Below are positions 59,383-64,000 of a stretch of 64,000 bases of DNA, piece after piece. Source of the DNA: Elusimicrobia bacterium GWB2_63_22 (GTDB taxonomy: Bacteria; Elusimicrobiota; Elusimicrobia; Elusimicrobiales; UBA9959); contig MGUA01000039.1 of assembly GCA_001799735.1 (NCBI GenBank), positions 16,289 through 80,288 of the forward strand. The letters are read 5' to 3'. The stretch's first letter is position 1. Each line of letters begins with the position of its first letter. Position numbers and translations under genes: made by a program. The notes below the pieces were generated by a model. That model did no database searches. It was given only the letters and a program-made list of their open reading frames with translations, and was not told where the DNA came from.

Positions 59383-59928
59383 ATGACCGAAAACACTCAA
59401 GCCAAGGCGCCCGCGCAGTTCCAGCGCAAAACGATACTCATTAAAAAGCACCTGCAGTACCGCTACATGGCGCTGCTGTTCATCTGCGTGCTGCTGGGTT
59501 TTATGATAAGCGCGCTGGACATCCTCTGGACCATCGCCGACGTGGTGAACAAGCACCCCATGATGCAGCCGCTGCTCGACGAGATGTCCGGCATGCTGCC
59601 GCTGTTCGGCCTTAAGATAGCGATGTACATGATCATGGTGCTCATCGTTTCCGCCGTGATCTCCCACCGCATGGCCGGCCCCATCTTCAAGTTTGAGAAA
59701 AGCTGCGCCACCGTGGCGGAGGGCGACCTGACGCACCGCGTCTACCTGCGGCAGGGCGACCAGCTGACCGATATGCAGGACCAGTTCAACAACATGACCG
59801 GCGCGGTAAACGAGGTGGTGCGGGAGTACGAGAAGTTCCGCGCGGCGGCCGCCGAGACGGGCATGAAAGACCAGGCGGAAGCCCTCGCCAAACGCGTAGC
59901 GGAGATAATGCCCAAGTTCAAGATATGA
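59383..59928 (+). CDS. Membrane HAMP-domain protein without output domain
   Basis: A 181-residue protein: two membrane helices (about residues 28-50 and 70-93), a short loop between them, then a HAMP domain (VISHRMAGPIFKFEKSCATVAEGDLTHRVYLRQGDQLTDMQDQFNNMT) and a coiled-coil tail. The hydrophobic loop is short (about 20 residues), so no separate sensor domain exists. There is no kinase, cyclase or MCP part. Its stop overlaps the next gene's ATG (ATGA). It may transmit or stabilise a signal for the efflux-like operon. Confidence 0.75.
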   Translation: MTENTQAKAPAQFQRKTILIKKHLQYRYMALLFICVLLGFMISALDILWTIADVVNKHPMMQPLLDEMSGMLPLFGLKIAMYMIMVLIVSAVISHRMAGPIFKFEKSCATVAEGDLTHRVYLRQGDQLTDMQDQFNNMTGAVNEVVREYEKFRAAAAETGMKDQAEALAKRVAEIMPKFKI

Positions 59929-61208
59929 GGATATTCGCGGCCGCGCTGGCCCTGGCCTTGCTGCCGGGCGCGGTCCTGGCTCAGAACGGCAAGGCCGTCC
60001 TGACGCTCCGGGACGCCGTGGCGCTGGCCGTCAGGAACAGCCCCGCGGCGCTGGCCGCGGAGCAGGATATCATCATAGCGCGGCAGCGCGTCCACGAGGC
60101 GCGCTTCATGGCCATGCCGCAGTTCGCCCTCTCGGGCAGCCTCAACCGGGTCAACCTGGAATACCCCGCGGTGCTCGGCAGCGAGCTGGGCAACAGGTAC
60201 ATCGACCCCTCGGCCGGCAACGAGTTCTACTCCATGCGCGCCGAGGCGCTCCAGCCGCTCTATACCGGCGGCAAGAACACCAACACTCTCAAACTGGCCA
60301 AGACCGCCCATAACCAGGCGAAAGTCAATTTCGATACCGTCAGGGCCGACGCGGCGCTGGCGGCGAAGAAAGTTTTCTATACCCTGCTGTATCAGCGCCG
60401 GCTCAGCGCCGCGGCGGCCGGCTGGGCGGCAAGGGGGAACGACCTGGCCGGAGCGGTGCAGAAAGACGCCTTCGAGGCGCTGGAGGCCGACATGCTGCTG
60501 GCCGCCCTCGCCGACCAGGCCCGGCAGGCCGAGCGCGGCTCCGCGGCGGCGTTCACGGACCTGCGCCGGGTGCTCAACAAGGAGCCCGGCTGGCAGGGGG
60601 ATATAGAGGGCGAGTTTGCCGTGCTCCCGGTGGAGACCGCGGCGGGCACCAGCCTGGTCACCGCGATGGAGGCCCGCTCGGAACTCAAGAGCGAGATCTA
60701 CAAGGCGCAGATGGACGACATCGCCGTCAACATGGCCATGGTGCGGCGCTACCCTACCATCTACCTCGGGGCCAGCTACGACGTCAACTCGTACAAATTC
60801 TCCTCCCTGGCCGAAGAGAACGACCGCTCCTCCAACTGGCTGGCCTCGGTCTCCATCCATTTCCCGCTGTCCTACGATATCTGGACGCAGGTGCAGCAGC
60901 GCAAGGCCCAGCGCCGGCAGGGCGAGTTGAAGCGCGCCGAGCTGCAGGACCAGATCCGCTTCGAGATCATTTCCGCCCACAAGGAGGCCGCTTTCTGGCA
61001 GGAGGAAGCGGAGAAACTGCGCTCCGAATTTGAAAAAGCGCGCGCGGCCTACGAGAAGGCGGCCCGCGCCGCCCGGCCTTCCATGCCCGCGCTGCGCGCC
61101 ATGTCAGCGCTCTGTTCCCTGGAGGGGAAATACCTGCAGGCCGTGTACAGCCAGCTCCTCGCCCGCATCAGGCTGGAATGGGCGCAGGGCAGGGACTTCG
61201 CTAATTAA
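59925..61208 (+). CDS. TolC family outer-membrane efflux protein
   Basis: A 427-residue protein with signal peptide (ALALALLPGAVLAQ). Repeats of the OEP family are visible: LTLRDAVALAVRNSPAALAAEQDIIIARQRVHEARFMAMPQFALSGSLN, then in the second half YPTIYLGASYDVNSYKFSS ... NWLASVSIHFPLSYD and long alpha-barrel helices. It forms a trimeric outer-membrane channel-tunnel for type I secretion or efflux. Its partner inner-membrane pump is not in the window. It overlaps the HAMP gene by 4 bases and is followed by the patatin-like gene. Confidence 0.88.
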   Translation: MRIFAAALALALLPGAVLAQNGKAVLTLRDAVALAVRNSPAALAAEQDIIIARQRVHEARFMAMPQFALSGSLNRVNLEYPAVLGSELGNRYIDPSAGNEFYSMRAEALQPLYTGGKNTNTLKLAKTAHNQAKVNFDTVRADAALAAKKVFYTLLYQRRLSAAAAGWAARGNDLAGAVQKDAFEALEADMLLAALADQARQAERGSAAAFTDLRRVLNKEPGWQGDIEGEFAVLPVETAAGTSLVTAMEARSELKSEIYKAQMDDIAVNMAMVRRYPTIYLGASYDVNSYKFSSLAEENDRSSNWLASVSIHFPLSYDIWTQVQQRKAQRRQGELKRAELQDQIRFEIISAHKEAAFWQEEAEKLRSEFEKARAAYEKAARAARPSMPALRAMSALCSLEGKYLQAVYSQLLARIRLEWAQGRDFAN

Positions 61209-61228
61209 CACCGGCCGACCATTTGATC

Positions 61229-62182
61229 ATGCGTTTTTTCTCCCTTATCATCTCCGCGGTACTGCTGGCGCCGGCCTGCGCCCGCTCGCAGGAGCCCGCG
61301 GGCGGCGACGATGCGCTGCTGCGCGACGTCATGTGGACGCGGCTGGCCACTTCCCGGCCGCCGGCGCGGCCTTCCGTAGGCCTGGCCCTTTCAGGCGGCG
61401 GGGCCCGGGGCTTTGCCCATACCGGAGTGCTGGAGGCGCTGGAGTATGCCGGCTTCCCGGTAGACTACGTGGCCGGCACCTCCATGGGGGCGGTGATAGG
61501 CGCTATCTACGCCTCCGGCCAGCCGGTGGAGCAGCTCTGGGCTTTCGGCAGGGACGCCGACAAGCACAAGTTCGTAAGGGATTTTAAAAGCATCCGCATG
61601 TTGCCGCTGCTCTTCGCGGATAAACTGATCTCCCCTACCTATATCACGCGCTTCATCGAGGACCGCCTCGGCGGGCTTACTTTTGAAAAATTAAAAAAAC
61701 CGATGGCCTGCACCGCCATGGACATACGCACCGGGGAGAAAGTGCTGTTCACCGACGGCCCCCTGGATATAGCCGTGCGGGCCAGCGTCAATATCCCCGG
61801 CATCTTCGCGCCGGTGCAGTACCGCCAGCGCTACCTGGTGGACGGCGGCGTGGTGGACAACGTGCCGGTGGACGCCGCCCGCGGCCTGGGCGCGGACTGG
61901 GTGCTCGCCAGCGTGATGGAGAATACCTTGGACAAGAACCCGGAGACGGTGCTGATGACGCTGCTGCAGGTCATAGACATCCGCGGCAGCCTCCTGTCCC
62001 GGGAATCAGAGAAGAGCGCCGATTTTTTGGTGCGCACCCAGGTCGGGGACATTACCGTGGCCGACTTCGACCGCTGCGTGGAGGCGGGGGAAAGCGGCCT
62101 GACCGAGGCTTACCGGCGCACCGACGCGGCCAGGGAAGCCCTGCTGATCTACTCCGCGCCCCGGCTGGTGGAAAAATTATGA
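61229..62182 (+). CDS. Patatin-like phospholipase (RssA/NTE-like), exported
   Basis: A 317-residue protein from the ATG at 61229 (a TTG two codons upstream is the only alternative). Signal-like N-terminus (MRFFSLIISAVLLAPACARS); Cys17 might be lipidated but the lipobox is poor. The patatin domain has LSGGGARGFAHTGVLEALE (oxyanion hole), GTSMG with nucleophile Ser85, and the dyad Asp205 in VDGGVVDNVP. Patatins hydrolyse acyl lipids; those with a signal peptide act in the periplasm or outer membrane. It overlaps the next gene by 4 bases. Confidence 0.87.
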   Translation: MRFFSLIISAVLLAPACARSQEPAGGDDALLRDVMWTRLATSRPPARPSVGLALSGGGARGFAHTGVLEALEYAGFPVDYVAGTSMGAVIGAIYASGQPVEQLWAFGRDADKHKFVRDFKSIRMLPLLFADKLISPTYITRFIEDRLGGLTFEKLKKPMACTAMDIRTGEKVLFTDGPLDIAVRASVNIPGIFAPVQYRQRYLVDGGVVDNVPVDAARGLGADWVLASVMENTLDKNPETVLMTLLQVIDIRGSLLSRESEKSADFLVRTQVGDITVADFDRCVEAGESGLTEAYRRTDAAREALLIYSAPRLVEKL

Positions 62183-63153
62183 GGGCCGCTCCCGTCCTCG
62201 CCCTGCTGCTCTGCCTGGGAGTCCCGGCGCGGGCTTTCTGGTTCGGCAATTCCTCCGACGAACGCGCGGGCGAACTGTTGGCGCAGATGCGTTCGGCCTA
62301 CGCGGGAGGGGATTGCCAGGCCGCGCTCGACATGTCCGAAACTTTCTTCGCCGAGAAACCGCCGGCCAATATGCGCGAGGCGGCCTACGGCTACATGGGC
62401 CGCTGCTACGAGGCCACCGGGTCCCTGAACAAGGCCGTCAGCCTTTACAAGCTGGCGCTGGGCCTCTACCCGGAGAACGTCCTGTTCTCCTACAGGCTGG
62501 CCCTGATCTACAACCAGTCCGGCTTCCCGCACCTGGCCGCGCCGCTGTTCCTGGATGTGCTGAAGGCGAAGAGCGACGATATCGAGGCCACCCTCGGCCT
62601 GGCCCGGGCTTACGCCGCGCAGGGGTTCCTGGGCCGGGCGAAAGGCTATTATTCCAGGGCGGTGATCCTGCAGGACTTCGGCGACGCGGACGCGCTGGAG
62701 GAATACGCCCGCTGCATGCTCAGGAAGGGGGATTGGGCGGAGACCGTTTACATCGCCGGCAAAGGAGCGCAGGCCGCGCCGCGCTCGCCCGTCTGGCTGC
62801 TGCTGGAGGCCAGGGCCCTGGCCGGCCAGGGGAAATATTATAACGCCGTAGCGCTGCTGGAGTCCGCGCTGCTGCTGGAGCCCGCCCGCGGGCTGCGCCT
62901 GGAACGCGCGCTCTACCTGCTGATGGGCGGCCTGCCGAAGCGGGCCATGGAGGCCGCAGAGTCCGAGCTGGCCGCGGGGGCCGACCCGCTGGCCTCGATG
63001 ATCAAGGGTATGGCGCTTTATTCGCTGAACCGCAGGGGCGAGGCCGGCCCGTATCTCGAAGCCGGCCGCGGCGCGGGCCCTTTCGCCTGCAGGATAGGCG
63101 CCGCCCTGCTGGGCGAAGCCCGGGAGAGGGCGGAGGACGCGTGCAAAAAATGA
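62179..63153 (+). CDS. Exported TPR-repeat protein
   Basis: A 324-residue protein with a signal peptide (VLALLLCLGVPARA). It holds about six tetratricopeptide repeats: AAYGYMGRCYEATGSLNKAVSLYKLALGLYPENVLFSYRLALIYNQSG, AYAAQGFLGRAKGYYSRAVIL and ARALAGQGKYYNAVALLESALLLEP. TPR proteins scaffold complexes, here likely in the periplasm. It overlaps the patatin gene by 4 bases and dapF by 4 bases, so the run is translated together although functions differ. Confidence 0.82.
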   Translation: MRAAPVLALLLCLGVPARAFWFGNSSDERAGELLAQMRSAYAGGDCQAALDMSETFFAEKPPANMREAAYGYMGRCYEATGSLNKAVSLYKLALGLYPENVLFSYRLALIYNQSGFPHLAAPLFLDVLKAKSDDIEATLGLARAYAAQGFLGRAKGYYSRAVILQDFGDADALEEYARCMLRKGDWAETVYIAGKGAQAAPRSPVWLLLEARALAGQGKYYNAVALLESALLLEPARGLRLERALYLLMGGLPKRAMEAAESELAAGADPLASMIKGMALYSLNRRGEAGPYLEAGRGAGPFACRIGAALLGEARERAEDACKK

Positions 63154-63941
63154 AATTCTGGAAAATGTCCGGGGCCGGCAACGACTTTGTGCTGCTGACC
63201 GGGGGCGGCCTGGGGACAGGCGCCCTTAAAAAGCTGGCGGTGCGGCTCTGCGGCCGGCGGCTGGCGATAGGCGCCGACGGCCTGCTCTACGTGAACAAGG
63301 GCCGCGGCGGGGGCGTGGATGTGCGCTATTTTAACTCCGACGGCTCCGAGGCCTTCTGCGGCAACGGTTCGCGCTGCGCGGCCTGGTGGGCCTGGCGCTC
63401 CGGCCTGGTAAAGAGCCGGAAGTTCAGCCTCGCTACCCTGGCCGGGGTCCTCCCGGCGGAGATAGCCGGCAGGGACAGCGTCAGGATGCGGATGCCCGAC
63501 GTGGCGTCCGCCGCGCTGAACTTTAAGGGCCGCTACCCCTCCGGAGTGAAAGCAGTGCATTTTTTAAATACCGGCGTGCCCCACGCGGTGGTGCCGGTGG
63601 GAGACGCGGAGAAAGTAGACGTGGAGGGGCTGGGCCGCGCGCTGCGCTATAACAGGGCTTTTGGTCCCGCCGGCGCCAATGTGAATTTCGTGAGCCTGCG
63701 CGGCGGCCTGGCGCGGATACGCACCTACGAGCGCGGCGTGGAGGGGGAAACCCTGGCCTGCGGCACCGGGATAACGGCGGCGGCGGTGGCGCTGGCGCTG
63801 TCGGGCAAGGTTAAGCCGCCCGTGCGGCTGGCGGCTCGCAGCGGCGGCAGGTTCAAGGTCTGGCTGACGGTTTCGGGCGCGGGGGCTTCGGACATCCGCA
63901 TACAGGGCCCCGCAAAAATAGTTTTCAAAGGGGAGATCTGA
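63150..63941 (+). CDS. dapF: Diaminopimelate epimerase
   Basis: A 263-residue enzyme converting LL- to meso-diaminopimelate, for lysine and peptidoglycan. It begins MKFWKMSGAGNDFVLL and has the catalytic cysteines Cys70 (FCGNGSRC) and Cys204 (ACGTG), with the Asn-rich FNSDGSEAFCGNG segment. The ATG at 63150 overlaps the previous stop (ATGA); a GTG three codons upstream is the alternative. dapA starts inside its stop codon. The length is near the usual 270-280. Confidence 0.95.
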   Translation: MKFWKMSGAGNDFVLLTGGGLGTGALKKLAVRLCGRRLAIGADGLLYVNKGRGGGVDVRYFNSDGSEAFCGNGSRCAAWWAWRSGLVKSRKFSLATLAGVLPAEIAGRDSVRMRMPDVASAALNFKGRYPSGVKAVHFLNTGVPHAVVPVGDAEKVDVEGLGRALRYNRAFGPAGANVNFVSLRGGLARIRTYERGVEGETLACGTGITAAAVALALSGKVKPPVRLAARSGGRFKVWLTVSGAGASDIRIQGPAKIVFKGEI

Positions 63942-64000
63942 TGCTTAAACTAAAAGGTTGTTTCACCGCTATCGTAACCCCGTTCCGGAACGGGAAAGTG
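63941..64000 (+). CDS. dapA: 4-hydroxy-tetrahydrodipicolinate synthase, N-terminal start
   Basis: The ATG overlaps the dapF stop (TGATG). The 20 codons visible, MLKLKGCFTAIVTPFRNGKV, match the start of DapA: the segment G...TAIVTPF is diagnostic. DapA condenses pyruvate with aspartate semialdehyde in the first committed lysine/DAP step. The gene runs off the right edge, so only the start is known. Confidence 0.85.
   Translation, partial: MLKLKGCFTAIVTPFRNGKV

Overview
The window (64 kb, both strands used) is a GC-rich chromosomal segment of a Gram-negative (diderm) bacterium. Evidence for two membranes: LptF/LptG-type lipopolysaccharide exporters, a TolC-family protein, several outer-membrane beta-barrel candidates and lipoproteins. 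A PorV-like protein, a secreted protein with a FlgD/type-IX-like C-terminal domain and a very large SprA-like protein, together with a proton pyrophosphatase and a PPi-type phosphofructokinase, make Elusimicrobiota my best guess. Other type-IX-bearing phyla (for example Gemmatimonadota or Fibrobacterota) remain possible. This placement is inference; no rRNA gene is present. I saw no tRNA, rRNA, CRISPR array, prophage or intact insertion sequence.

Layout. 1-2.9 kb: end of rplA, then membrane pyrophosphatase hppA. 2.9-4.8 kb: small accessory island with dispersed palindromic repeats, an AT-rich secreted-protein gene, a BrnT/BrnA-type toxin-antitoxin pair and a perfect 23-bp-arm palindrome. 4.8-10.7 kb: ElyC-like gene, then the operon infC-rpmI-rplT-pheS-pheT-TSCPD. 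10.7-13.5 kb: three reverse-strand genes for exported proteins, including a trypsin-like protease. 13.6-17.9 kb: coiled-coil gene, zapA, rarA, xseA, xseB, DUF2267 gene. 17.9-23.1 kb: tlyA, then a ferritin-like/radical-SAM/methyltransferase group followed by small lipoproteins. 23.2-31 kb: an operon of exported proteins with the PorV-like protein and a 1482-residue repetitive fibre. 31-39.1 kb: RNA methyltransferase, GT-C-like membrane protein, Cache-only sensor, two GH13 amylases, comF. 39.1-47.4 kb: SprA-like giant, LptF/LptG pair, barrel protein. 47.4-53.1 kb: reverse-strand pentose-phosphate operon NUDIX-tkt-gnd-zwf-pgl. 53.1-53.6 kb: repeat cluster. 53.6-64 kb: dnaE, a lone receiver protein, a barrel protein, PPi-type phosphofructokinase, HAMP protein, TolC-like, patatin-like and TPR proteins, dapF and the start of dapA.

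How the genes fit together. Central carbon metabolism appears PPi-linked: the phosphofructokinase has the Asp/Lys pair of PPi-dependent enzymes, and HppA can conserve the energy of spare PPi. The pentose-phosphate operon supplies NADPH and pentoses, and the two GH13 enzymes suggest use of alpha-glucans outside and inside the cell. Much of the rest is envelope and export machinery. The parts most worth pursuing are the type-IX-like secretion components with the fibre operon, the radical-SAM/methyltransferase/lipoprotein group, the dispersed hairpin repeats, and a recurrent arrangement of -10 boxes 7-12 bases before start codons that lack ribosome-binding sites, suggesting leaderless mRNAs.
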